This document shows positions 32,006 to 40,442 of a stretch of DNA of 47,423 nt, piece after piece; position 1 is the stretch's first letter, and each line of letters starts with the position of its first letter. Source of the DNA: Paracoccaceae bacterium (lineage in GTDB: Bacteria > Pseudomonadota > Alphaproteobacteria > Rhodobacterales > Rhodobacteraceae); contig JAOTXT010000029.1 in the NCBI GenBank assembly GCA_029862205.1, forward strand, positions 1 through 47,423, written 5' to 3'. The notes under the pieces were generated by a model. That model was not told where the DNA came from. It saw only the letters and a list, made by a program, of their open reading frames with translations, and did no database searches. The position numbers were made by a program, and so were the translations under genes.

Positions 32006-34615
32006 ATGGACACGCGCTTTTTCAGTTTTGTCTGGCGCCACTCGAAACGCGAGCAGGTCGTCATTCTGGCGCTGACCGTCGCCTCGTTCCCCCTGGTCTA
32101 TATCTCGCTCGAGATCCCCAAGATTATCATCAATGACGCGATCAGCGGGACCGACTTCCCGCGCCAGATCCTTGGTTTCGAGTTTCAGCAGATCCCCTAT
32201 CTCCTGATCCTCTGCGGCGTCTTCCTGGTCCTGGTCGTCGCGATCAATGGTATCAAATGGCTGCTCAACGTCTCGATCGGCATGTGCGGCGAGCGGATGC
32301 TGCGGCGCCTGCGCTTCATGCTGTTCGAGCAGGTCATGCGCTTCCGTATTGGGCGGTTCCGCACCACCAAGCCCGGTGAGGTCATCCAGTCGATGCTGGG
32401 CGAGATCGAGCCCCTGGGCGGCTTCATCGGCGAGGTGATCGCGACACCTGCCTTCCAGGGCGGGCTTCTGGCCGTCTATGTCACTTTCATCTTCGTCCAG
32501 GATGTCTGGCTGGGCCTGGCGGCGATCTCGCTCTACCCGATCCAGGCCTTCTTGATCCCGAAGCTGCAGGCCAAGGTCATTATCCTCAACAAGGCCCGCG
32601 CAGCCAACACCCGGCAATTGGCCGACACGATTTCCGAGAGCGTGGCGAATGTCGCCGATATCCATACCAACGACACCGCGCGTTGGCACATGGCGCAGAT
32701 TTCCGGGCGGCTGCACAACAACACGCTGATCCGGATGGATCTCTTCAGGCGCAAGTTCACGATCAAGTTCATCAACAACTTCATGAACCAGCTAACCCCG
32801 TTCTTCTTCTATTCGATCGGGGGGTATCTGGTGATCGTCGGCGATCTGGATTTCGGTTCGTTGGTGGCGGTGCTGGCGGCCTACAAGGACCTGGCCGGGC
32901 CCTGGAAGGCGCTGTTGACCTATGTGCAGCGCTGGACCGACTTCAACAGCCGCTACGAGTTCGTGGTCGAGAGCTTCATCGGCGAGGACGTTCATGCGCC
33001 CGAGCGGATTTTTGGTGCGCGGGCCGAGGCTTTGGCGGGCGATCTGCGCGTCGAAGGGGTCGAGGGCGGTCCGGGCACGGGCGGATTGGTCGCCAATCGG
33101 ATCGAAGGCGCGGCCGGACAGACGATCGCAGTGATCGGCGGCGAGAACGGTGCCCGCGAGGCTCTGTTGCGGATGATGGCCGGCCTGCGCGAACCCGAAT
33201 CCGGCCGGATCGCCATCGGGGACACGGTCTTGACCGATGCCACCATGCCCGAAATTGGCGCGACCGTCGCTTATGTGGGTTCCGAGCCGGGAATGATCTC
33301 GCGTTCGATCCGCGAAAACCTGGTTTACGGGCTTTTGCGCCGGGCGCCAGACCTGGCGGACCACTCGACCGCCGAGGCGTTGACCTTGCTGCGCGAGGCC
33401 CAACGCACGGGCAACATAACCGCCGATCCGGCTGGCGATTGGATCGACTACCAGGCGGCCGGCGCAACGGACGCCCAGGCGCTCGACGCGCGGCTGCTCG
33501 ATCTGGTCGACAAGGTTGGCCTCGCCGACGATCTGGTCTCCAGCGCGTTGGACAGCCGGATCGATCCAGCCGATGCCGAGCGCTGGACTGGACCTATCCT
33601 GGCTGCGCGCACCGAATTGCGGGCGAGCTTCGTCGGCGAGCAGTTGAGTGACATCGCCGAGCCGTGGGTGCCCGGCAAGTTCAACACCAATGGTTCGCTT
33701 TTCGCCAATGTCCTTTTCGGCTTGCCGCAGCAACCAGTCGACGACGTGCGCGGGTATCTGGGAATCAGCTACGTAGTCGATGTCCTGGAGCGATCTGGCG
33801 CTTGGGCCGAGCTCGAGAAGATCGGCCACGACATCGCTCGGGAATTCGCGACCCTGGTCGAGGCAGTCGAGGAGAACTCGTCGGTGCTCGACAGCTTCGC
33901 GGCCTATCCGAAACCGGTGATCCTGGCCGCCGCCGAGATCATCCAGGCGAGCCTTGGCCAGCCGGTCGATTCCCTGCCGAAAGAAAATCGCGAGACGCTG
34001 CTGACGCTCGCCTTTGGTTTCGTTCAAACCCGCGACCGACTGGATGTGCTCGACCAAGACCGGATCGATCGCTTGGTCGCGTGCCAGGGCAAAGCACGCG
34101 AGATGCTCGAAGACCGCGAGCAGTTCGTCTCTTTCGATGACGACCGGTTCAGCCCGGGCCGCTCGATCGCGGAGAACATTGTCAACGCCAAGCGCCGCTT
34201 TGACCGACGGTCCGCTTGGAAAATCCTGTCCGAGCATATCGTCGAGGCGATCCGCGCGGCCGGTTTGCGCGAGGATCTGATCCGCCTGGGTCTCGCCGCG
34301 CCCGCGGGCAGTGGGGGCTCGAACCTATCGGCGGCGGCGCGGCGGCGAACCGCCCTGGTGCGGGCCATGCTGAAGCAGCCGCGCTTCCTGATCCTCGACG
34401 GATTGGCGGGCGGCACCGATCCAGGGGATGCCGCCCTGCGCGAGGTCATCCGCGCCGAATTGCCCGAGACTTGCCTGATCTTTGCCGCGGCGGACGGCTA
34501 TGCAGGCAGCGCCGATCTTGAGGTCACGATCGGAAATGACGGAACCGCACGCGCTGAACGACCGGAAAGGGAAACGGACGCGACGCAACAAGAACAGCGG
34601 AGGACATCGCAATGA
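32006..34615 (+). CDS. ABC exporter-like protein with a catalytically dead, expanded nucleotide-binding domain
   Basis: 869 residues. Residues 15-310 form an ABC_membrane-type six-helix exporter domain. The NBD-like part starts near 348. The Walker A position reads GGENGAREA (378-386), with R384, E385 and A386 where K-S/T-T are needed. The Q-loop Gln is absent (AYVGSEPG). The signature is LSAAA (774-778), Walker B is LILDG (795-799) without the catalytic Glu, and no switch His is found. About 320 extra residues (450-770) sit between the Q-loop region and the signature. They contain two further copies of the S-I-x-E-N-L-x-x-G motif at 564 and 720, beside the canonical one at 434. It probably does not hydrolyse ATP. 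Its ATGA overlaps a cyclic-nucleotide-binding gene. Confidence 0.85.
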   Translation: MDTRFFSFVWRHSKREQVVILALTVASFPLVYISLEIPKIIINDAISGTDFPRQILGFEFQQIPYLLILCGVFLVLVVAINGIKWLLNVSIGMCGERMLRRLRFMLFEQVMRFRIGRFRTTKPGEVIQSMLGEIEPLGGFIGEVIATPAFQGGLLAVYVTFIFVQDVWLGLAAISLYPIQAFLIPKLQAKVIILNKARAANTRQLADTISESVANVADIHTNDTARWHMAQISGRLHNNTLIRMDLFRRKFTIKFINNFMNQLTPFFFYSIGGYLVIVGDLDFGSLVAVLAAYKDLAGPWKALLTYVQRWTDFNSRYEFVVESFIGEDVHAPERIFGARAEALAGDLRVEGVEGGPGTGGLVANRIEGAAGQTIAVIGGENGAREALLRMMAGLREPESGRIAIGDTVLTDATMPEIGATVAYVGSEPGMISRSIRENLVYGLLRRAPDLADHSTAEALTLLREAQRTGNITADPAGDWIDYQAAGATDAQALDARLLDLVDKVGLADDLVSSALDSRIDPADAERWTGPILAARTELRASFVGEQLSDIAEPWVPGKFNTNGSLFANVLFGLPQQPVDDVRGYLGISYVVDVLERSGAWAELEKIGHDIAREFATLVEAVEENSSVLDSFAAYPKPVILAAAEIIQASLGQPVDSLPKENRETLLTLAFGFVQTRDRLDVLDQDRIDRLVACQGKAREMLEDREQFVSFDDDRFSPGRSIAENIVNAKRRFDRRSAWKILSEHIVEAIRAAGLREDLIRLGLAAPAGSGGSNLSAAARRRTALVRAMLKQPRFLILDGLAGGTDPGDAALREVIRAELPETCLIFAAADGYAGSADLEVTIGNDGTARAERPERETDATQQEQRRTSQ

Positions 34616-35085
34616 GTTTGAATCAATCCGTGCAGGTGCTCCTGGACATGCCCCTCTTTCGCAATATCGACCCTAAGCAGTTGCGCGTCGTCGCGATGAT
34701 GGGAGAATCGCTGACCTACCGGGCCGGAGAGCGCCTGTTCGAGCAGGGTGACGACGGAGATGCCGCTTTCATCGTGCTGGCAGGCGAAGTCGAGGTGCTG
34801 GTCCGTTCCGATGGAGCCGAACAATCAGTGGCGACGCTGGGGCAGGGCGAGATCTTTGGCGAGCTCGCGGTCATCTGCGACCAGACGCGCTCGAGTGCGA
34901 TCGCCGCGCGCACCGAGATCGAGGTCCTGCGCCTCGATCGCAGCCACGTGCTGAACCTGATGCGCGAGTTTCCTGATATCCTGTTGCAGATGGTAAGGAT
35001 CCTCGGTGGCCGGCTCGAGCGCACGACGCAAGAGCTTTCGGCGGCCCGCGCTCAATTGGCGATGACGTCGAGCGGGCAGGGCTAG
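34612..35085 (+). CDS. Cyclic nucleotide-binding domain protein
   Basis: 157 residues, one CAP-type cNMP-binding domain with no DNA-binding helix-turn-helix. The phosphate-binding cassette is FGELAVICDQTRSSA, with E84 and R93 at the residues that hold the ribose and cyclic phosphate, so nucleotide binding looks intact. A final helix (ILGGRLERTTQELSAARAQ) could form a coiled coil. The ATG at 34612 overlaps the stop of the ABC-like gene by 4 bp, so the products are made together. It may be the regulatory subunit of that membrane protein. The next gene starts directly after its stop. Confidence 0.9.
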   Translation: MSLNQSVQVLLDMPLFRNIDPKQLRVVAMMGESLTYRAGERLFEQGDDGDAAFIVLAGEVEVLVRSDGAEQSVATLGQGEIFGELAVICDQTRSSAIAARTEIEVLRLDRSHVLNLMREFPDILLQMVRILGGRLERTTQELSAARAQLAMTSSGQG

Positions 35086-36291
35086 ATGCCCGGGCCGCTG
35101 CACGGAATCCGGGTCATCGACCTAACCCAAATGGTCTCGGGCCCTTTGGGCGCGATGATCCTGGCCGACCAGGGCGCCGACGTGATCAAGGTCGAGCCGC
35201 CCAATGGCGGTGACAACACCCGGCAAGTGGCGACGCGGCGCGGTGGCTTCTCCGCTTCGTTCCTCAACAACAACCGCAACAAGCGCTCGATCGTGCTTAA
35301 TCTCAAGCATTCGGATGGGATCGCGGCCCTGAAGCGGCTGATCGCGGGCGCGGATGTGGTGATGCAGAATTTCCGCCCCGGCGTGGTCGACCGGCTGGGC
35401 GTCGGATACGATGCCGCCCGCGCGCTGAAGCGCGACATCGTCTATGCCTCGATCACCGGGTTCGGCGAAACCGGGCCGTTTTCCGCGAAGCCCGTCTTCG
35501 ATCCGCTGATCCAATCGCTCTCGGGCCTGACCACCGTGCAGGCGGGCTCGGACCAGCGGCGCCCGTCGCTCATCCGCACCATCCTGCCGGACAAGCTGAC
35601 CGGCTTCACAATCGCCCAGGCGATCTCGGCTGCGCTGTTCGCGCGCGAGCGCACCGGCGTTGGTCAACACATCCAGCTTTCGATGCTGGACGCGGTGATC
35701 GCCTTTCTTTGGAGCTCGGATATGGGCGGGCACACATTCGTCGGCGACGAGGCGGAGGCCGAGACCGCGCAGAGTTTCATCGACCTGATCTACGAAACCA
35801 AGGATGGCCATATCTCGGTCGCCGCTTTCCGGCGCGCCGACTGGGTTAAGCTGGCCGAGGCCTGCGAGCGGCCGGAGTGGGTTGAGGATCCGCGCTTTGT
35901 GACCTCCGAGGGGCTGGAGGTGAACAAGCCAGCGCGGCTGGAACTGACCCAAGACGCCCTGCGCACCCGCACCAGCGCCGAGTGGATCGAACGGCTCGAG
36001 GCCCACGACGTGCCCTGCGCGCCGGTCCTGTCCCGGCGCGAGATGATTACCCATCCTCAGGTGGTTGAGAATGGAATTGTCACCGTGACCGAGCATCCCC
36101 AGGCTGGCCGCTTGCGTCAGGCGCGCCCGCCTGCCCGGTTCTCGGAGACCGCGACCGAGCACCGTCACGGCGGCCAGCATCTGGGCGAGGAAACCCGCGT
36201 GGTCCTGGCAGAAGCGGGCTTTGGCGAGACCGAGGTCGATGCCCTGATCGCTTCTGGCGCCGCGGCCGAACCGGCGGGGGGGAGCACATGA
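35086..36291 (+). CDS. CaiB/BaiF CoA-transferase family (family III) protein
   Basis: 401 residues. The N-terminus GIRVIDLTQMVSGPLGAMIL is the family hallmark, and LADQGADVIKVEPPNGGDNTR and FLNNNRNKRSIVLNLKH follow as usual. The catalytic Asp that forms the acyl-anhydride is probably in LDLSEIV-type context, seen here as LSMLDAVIAFLW. Family III enzymes move CoA between organic acids without a ping-pong acyl-CoA intermediate. The start at 35086 directly follows the previous stop. The glutathione S-transferase gene overlaps its 3' end by 4 bp. The acid substrate is unknown. Confidence 0.92.
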   Translation: MPGPLHGIRVIDLTQMVSGPLGAMILADQGADVIKVEPPNGGDNTRQVATRRGGFSASFLNNNRNKRSIVLNLKHSDGIAALKRLIAGADVVMQNFRPGVVDRLGVGYDAARALKRDIVYASITGFGETGPFSAKPVFDPLIQSLSGLTTVQAGSDQRRPSLIRTILPDKLTGFTIAQAISAALFARERTGVGQHIQLSMLDAVIAFLWSSDMGGHTFVGDEAEAETAQSFIDLIYETKDGHISVAAFRRADWVKLAEACERPEWVEDPRFVTSEGLEVNKPARLELTQDALRTRTSAEWIERLEAHDVPCAPVLSRREMITHPQVVENGIVTVTEHPQAGRLRQARPPARFSETATEHRHGGQHLGEETRVVLAEAGFGETEVDALIASGAAAEPAGGST

Positions 36292-37001
36292 TCGACTTCT
36301 ATTTTTGGCCGACACCCAATGGCTGGAAGGTCGCCATCCTGCTCGAGGAATTGGGCCTGCCCTACAACATGATCCCAGTGGCCATCGGCAAGGGCGATCA
36401 GTTCAAGCCCGAGTTCATGGCCATCAGCCCGAACAACCGGATGCCGGCGATCGTCGACAACGATGTCGAGGGCGCTCCGGTCCCGGTTTTCGAGTCGGGC
36501 GCGATCATGTGGTATCTGGCCGAAAAGGCCGGGCGCTTCCTGCCCGCCGATCTGCTCAGCCGCAAGGAAGCGATGGAATGGCTTTTTTGGCAGGTTGGTA
36601 ATCAGGGGCCCATGGCAGGCCAGCTCAGTCATTTCGTCAATTACGCACCCGAGGGCGCCGGGGACTATGGCCGCGCGCGCTACGCACGTGAATACGACCG
36701 GTGTCTTGGCGTGCTGGAGCGGCGGATGGACGATCGTGACTACATCCTGGGCGACTACTCGATCGCCGACATGATCGCCTGGCCATGGGTGCTGATCGCC
36801 AAGCCGCTGGGCGCCGACCTGACGAAGTTCCCGAATGTCGCCGCCTGGCGCAATCGGATCAAAGTGCGCCCCGCGGTGCAACGCGCGGTCGATCTGGGCA
36901 AGGAGCTCCGCCGCTCGGGTCCGCCGACCGACGAGGAGCGCAAGGTGCTCTACGAGCAGACCGCCGAAAGTGTGGCCGGGATGGCCGAACGGCAACGCTG
37001 A
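36288..37001 (+). CDS. Glutathione S-transferase, Nu-class/YfcG-like
   Basis: 237 residues. The thioredoxin-like N-terminal domain opens with IDFYFWPTPNGWKVAILLEE. The segment GDQFKPEFMAISPNNRMPAI and the ESGAIMWYLAEK motif, with the glutathione-binding Glu-Ser, are typical of the YfcG/YghU type. That class uses Thr or Asn near the N-terminus (here TPNG) rather than Tyr/Ser/Cys and acts as a disulfide-bond reductase. The C-terminal helical domain has ADMIAWPWV. The ATG at 36288 overlaps the CoA-transferase stop. Cytoplasmic. The natural substrate is unknown. Confidence 0.92.
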   Translation: MIDFYFWPTPNGWKVAILLEELGLPYNMIPVAIGKGDQFKPEFMAISPNNRMPAIVDNDVEGAPVPVFESGAIMWYLAEKAGRFLPADLLSRKEAMEWLFWQVGNQGPMAGQLSHFVNYAPEGAGDYGRARYAREYDRCLGVLERRMDDRDYILGDYSIADMIAWPWVLIAKPLGADLTKFPNVAAWRNRIKVRPAVQRAVDLGKELRRSGPPTDEERKVLYEQTAESVAGMAERQR

Positions 37002-37009
37002 GAGCGATC

Positions 37010-38245
37010 ATGGACAAGGTCTTCACTGGCGCATTCACGCAGCAGGAGCCGATCCCCGACGAGGCGATCGAGGCCGCCGTCGCGGTGATGCGCTCGGGGC
37101 GGCTCCACCGCTACAACCTGGCGGCGGGCGAGGCCGGAGAGGCCGCCCTTCTGGAGCGGGAATTCGCCGCCATGATCGGCGCGCGCTACTGCTTGGCAAC
37201 CACATCCGGTGGCACGGCGATGCAGATCGCGCTGCATGCTTGCGGGGTGGACCGGGGTGACAAGGTTCTGACGAACGGCTTCACCCTGTCTCCGGTTCCC
37301 GGCGCGATACATGCTGTCGGCGGCGAGCCGATTCTGGTCGAATCGACCGAGAACCTGACCATCGACCTCGACGATCTGGCCGCCAAGGCCCGGGCCAGCG
37401 GCGCGCATACTCTTTTGGTCAGCCATATGCGCGGGCATTTGGCCGACATGGAGGCCCTCGCCACGATTTGCGATAACCTCGGGGTATCCATGATCGAGGA
37501 TTGCGCCCACACCATGGGCGCCGCCTGGAAGGGCCGGCCCTCGGGAAGCTTCGGGCTGGCCGCCTGTTTCTCGACCCAGACCTACAAGCATGTGAATTCG
37601 GGCGAGGGCGGTTTCCTGACCACGGACGACGACCAGGTCATGGCGCGGGCTGTGATCCGGTCCGGCAGTTACATGCTCTACGAGCGCCACTTGGCGGCAC
37701 CTGGAGCGAACACCTTCGCCGATGCTCGGCTCGACATGCCGAACTGTTCGAGCCGGATCGATAACCTGCGTGCCGCGATCCTGCGCCCGCAATTGAAGAC
37801 TTTGTCCGAGCAGGTCGAGCGCTGGAATGCGCGCTACCGCGTCATCGAGGGGGTCCTCGCTCCGGTTCCAGGATTGGCGTTGCGCCAGATCCCGAATGCC
37901 GAGACCCATGTAGGCAGCTCGATCCAGTTCCGGGCGCCGACGCTCGGACCAGATCAGCTCCGCGCCGCCATCGCCGATTGCGCCGCGCGGGGGGTCGAGT
38001 TGAAATGGTTCGGTCCGGACGAGCCGCACGGCTACACCTCGCGCCATGTCAGTTGGCGCTATGCGCCCGTTCAGGCGCTACCGCGAACCGACCGCATCTT
38101 GGCGACGCTCCTGGACATGCGGATTCCGCTCACCTTCAGCCCGGAGGATTGCGCTCTGATCGCCGAGATCATCGCCGATGTCTTTTCCAATCATTTGGAC
38201 AACGCCAGAGACGTGCAGGCGGGCCCGGGCGACTGGCCCCAATGA
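37010..38245 (+). CDS. DegT/DnrJ/EryC1/StrS family PLP-dependent aminotransferase
   Basis: 411 residues from the ATG at 37010. TSGGTAMQIALHACGV holds the phosphate of pyridoxal phosphate. MIEDCAHTMGAAWKG has the Asp164 that pairs with the pyridine nitrogen. Lys193 in STQTYKHVNSGEGG forms the Schiff base. The family aminates keto-sugars or related carbonyls with glutamate or glutamine as donor, often for surface glycans or antibiotics. No sugar-nucleotide genes are next to it here; the glycosyltransferase operon is 27 kb away. It follows the GST after 8 bp and may share its transcript. Confidence 0.92.
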   Translation: MDKVFTGAFTQQEPIPDEAIEAAVAVMRSGRLHRYNLAAGEAGEAALLEREFAAMIGARYCLATTSGGTAMQIALHACGVDRGDKVLTNGFTLSPVPGAIHAVGGEPILVESTENLTIDLDDLAAKARASGAHTLLVSHMRGHLADMEALATICDNLGVSMIEDCAHTMGAAWKGRPSGSFGLAACFSTQTYKHVNSGEGGFLTTDDDQVMARAVIRSGSYMLYERHLAAPGANTFADARLDMPNCSSRIDNLRAAILRPQLKTLSEQVERWNARYRVIEGVLAPVPGLALRQIPNAETHVGSSIQFRAPTLGPDQLRAAIADCAARGVELKWFGPDEPHGYTSRHVSWRYAPVQALPRTDRILATLLDMRIPLTFSPEDCALIAEIIADVFSNHLDNARDVQAGPGDWPQ

Positions 38246-38366
38246 ATGCCCGAATTTGGCATGGTCAAGTGCGATAAATTCGTGCAAAGGTCCGGACAAC
38301 GCCGCAAGAAAGTTGCGCGACAATGAAGCTCAAACTTCAACAAACGTAAACAGGGAGATGAAACAC

Positions 38367-39314
38367 ATGAAAAAACTGATGATGACGGCTGCTGTCGCAA
38401 TGATGGCGGCCACGCCGGCGATGGCGCAGGAAATCGTAATCGGCGTGCCGAATTGGCCGTCGGTGCGCGTGACGGCGCATGTTCTCGAAGTCGTGATCGA
38501 AGATAATCTGGGCCTGGATGTCGAACTGCAGAACGGCACCAACCCCATCGTCTTCGAGGCCATGGACAAGGGTTCGATGCAGGTGCACCCCGAGGTGTGG
38601 ATGCCGAACCAGACCAACCTTCACAACACCTATGTCGAGGAAAAGGGCACCGTTCTGATGAATCCGAACGGCATCCCCGCCTTCCAGGGCATGTGCGTGC
38701 CGAAATTCGTCGCCGACGAGCTGGGCGTCACCAAGATCGAAGATCTCAGCGACCCGGACAAGGCCGCGCTCTTCGACTCGAACGGCGACGGCAAGGGTGA
38801 GATCTGGATTGGCGCCTCGGGCTGGGCCTCGACCAATATCGAAAAGATCCGCGCCAAGTCCTATGGCTATGATCAGACGCTCGAGTTGCTCGAGATGGAC
38901 GAGACCCTGGCGCTGGCGGCGCTGGACGCGGCGGTCGAACAGAAGAAACCCTATGTCTTCTTCTGCTACACCCCGCATCACATGTTCGCCTTGCATGAGC
39001 TGGCTGTTCTGGAAGAGCCCGCCTATGACGCGGCCAAGTGGAACGTGATCCAGCCGACCGACGATCCGGCCTGGCTCGAGAAGTCGGACGCTGGCGTTGC
39101 CTGGGATCTGGCGTATCTGCACGTGCACTATGCCAAGGCGCTGGAAGAGAGCCATCCGGACGTCGCCAACCTGCTGGCCAATGTGAAGCTGGACACCGAC
39201 ACCGTTTCGCAGATGACTTACGCGCTGGTCGTCGAGAAGCAGGACCCGGCCGAGTTCGCCAAGAACTGGGTTGCCGAGAACGAGGACACGGTCCTCGAAT
39301 GGCTGAGCCAGTAA
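38367..39314 (+). CDS. Glycine betaine/TMAO-type (TmoX/OpuAC-like) ABC transporter substrate-binding protein
   Basis: 315 residues from the ATG at 38367. The ATG at 38358 abuts the ribosome site CAGGGAG, so the second one has the better spacing. The signal peptide ends at TPAMA. The OpuAC fold opens with IVIGVPNWPSVRVTAHVLEV. Trp residues at 30, 78, 147 and 153 could form the aromatic cage for a methylated amine. DSNGDGKGE at 137-145 is an EF-hand-like calcium loop; I recall a calcium site in the TMAO-binding protein TmoX of Ruegeria, which fits. The ligand may be TMAO, betaine, choline or carnitine; the sequence does not decide. Confidence 0.88.
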   Translation: MKKLMMTAAVAMMAATPAMAQEIVIGVPNWPSVRVTAHVLEVVIEDNLGLDVELQNGTNPIVFEAMDKGSMQVHPEVWMPNQTNLHNTYVEEKGTVLMNPNGIPAFQGMCVPKFVADELGVTKIEDLSDPDKAALFDSNGDGKGEIWIGASGWASTNIEKIRAKSYGYDQTLELLEMDETLALAALDAAVEQKKPYVFFCYTPHHMFALHELAVLEEPAYDAAKWNVIQPTDDPAWLEKSDAGVAWDLAYLHVHYAKALEESHPDVANLLANVKLDTDTVSQMTYALVVEKQDPAEFAKNWVAENEDTVLEWLSQ

Positions 39315-39324
39315 CCAAGACAGG

Positions 39325-39354
39325 GCGGCCGCCGGATCAACCGGCGGCCGCTTT
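39325..39354 (+). terminator. Strong hairpin after the binding-protein gene (partial terminator or mRNA stabiliser)
   Basis: Perfect 11-bp arms GCGGCCGCCGG (39325-39335) and CCGGCGGCCGC (39341-39351) with loop ATCAA, then TTTC. The T-run is short, so readthrough into the ATPase gene is expected, giving more binding protein than transporter. Confidence 0.7.
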
Positions 39355-39395
39355 CACATTGGCCGGTTGAATTGACCGACTCATGGGGGGGCGCC

Positions 39396-40442
39396 TTGAG
39401 CGACGTTGCGAGCGAAGTAGTCGTCAAACTCTCGAATGTCTGGAAAATCTTCGGCGACCGGGCCGACGAGGCCATGGCCGCGGTCAAGGCCAAGGGCCTG
39501 ACAAAACCGGAAGTGCTGGAGGAATTCGCCTGCGTGGTCGGCGTTCAAGACGCGACCTTCGAGGTGGCCCGGGGCGAGATCTTCTGCATCATGGGCCTCT
39601 CGGGCTCGGGAAAGTCGACCCTGGTGCGCCATGTCAACCGGCTGATCGAGCCAACATCCGGCGCGATCGAGATTTTGGGCCGCGATGTCGGCTCCATGTC
39701 GACGACCGCGTTGAGGCAGGTCCGCGCCCAACAGATCGGCATGGTGTTCCAGCACATGGCGCTGATGCCGCACCGCTCGGTCCGTGACAATGTCGCCTAC
39801 CCGTTGGAGATCCGGGGCATCCCGAAATCGAAGCGCTGGGCGGTCTCGGATCATGCGCTCGACTTGGTGGACCTGGTCGGCTACGAGGACCGGCTGCCGA
39901 AGGAGCTTTCAGGCGGCATGCAACAGCGGGTCGGCATCGCACGGGCGCTGGCGTCGGACCCGGAGATCCTGTTGATGGACGAGCCGTTCTCGGCGCTCGA
40001 TCCGCTGATCCGCATGCAGCTCCAGGATCAGTTCAAGGCGCTGGTGGCGCAGCTCCAGAAAACCACGCTCTTCATCACCCACGACCTGGACGAGGCAATC
40101 CGCATCGGCCACCGGATCGCGATCATGAAGGACGGCGTGATCGTGCAGATCGGCACGCCCGAGCAAATCGTGATGAACCCGGCCGACGATTATGTGCGCG
40201 AATTCGTCCAGGGCATCTCGAAGCTGAAGCTGGTCAAGGCCCATTCGATCATGGAGCCGCTGGAAAGCTTCTCGGGCGACCTGAACGGGGCACCGCGCGC
40301 CGATGAGGGCGCCGATCTGGATCAGCTGATCGACCTTTCGGTCGGCACCGATGTGCCGGTCGTGATCACCGACAAAGGCGTCGACGTGGGCGTCGTATCC
40401 AAGCCGGTGCTGCTGCGCGGCATCCAGGGGGGCAAGGAATGA
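39396..40442 (+). CDS. Glycine betaine/TMAO-type ABC transporter ATP-binding protein (ProV/OpuAA-like)
   Basis: 348 residues if translation starts at the TTG at 39396, which follows a G-run and gives the usual family N-terminus (SDVASEVVVKLSNVWKIFG). TTG at 39372 is an alternative, and no in-frame ATG is near. Walker A GLSGSGKST is at 67-75, the Q-loop is MVFQHMALMPH, the signature is LSGGMQQRVGIARAL and Walker B is ILLMDEPFSALDP. The C-terminal part after the ABC domain (about 230-348) resembles the regulatory extension of OpuAA-type ATPases but is short for a CBS pair. It energises the permease encoded next, with a 4-bp overlap (ATGA at 40439). Confidence 0.9.
   Translation: MSDVASEVVVKLSNVWKIFGDRADEAMAAVKAKGLTKPEVLEEFACVVGVQDATFEVARGEIFCIMGLSGSGKSTLVRHVNRLIEPTSGAIEILGRDVGSMSTTALRQVRAQQIGMVFQHMALMPHRSVRDNVAYPLEIRGIPKSKRWAVSDHALDLVDLVGYEDRLPKELSGGMQQRVGIARALASDPEILLMDEPFSALDPLIRMQLQDQFKALVAQLQKTTLFITHDLDEAIRIGHRIAIMKDGVIVQIGTPEQIVMNPADDYVREFVQGISKLKLVKAHSIMEPLESFSGDLNGAPRADEGADLDQLIDLSVGTDVPVVITDKGVDVGVVSKPVLLRGIQGGKE

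Noticed and set aside
32792-34237. 481-codon open frame on the minus strand inside the ABC-like gene
   Set aside because: Composition is that of an antisense shadow; the sense strand has a membrane domain and NBD remnants in one uninterrupted frame.
32006-34615. Pseudo-ABC gene as a decayed pseudogene
   Set aside because: 869 codons without a stop or frameshift, normal GC-rich codon use, a coupled downstream gene and regular internal repeats all argue for a maintained protein.
38256-38272. Sigma-54-like promoter (TGGCA...TGC) upstream of the amine-binding protein
   Set aside because: Spacing between the GG and GC elements is one base too long for the -24/-12 consensus.
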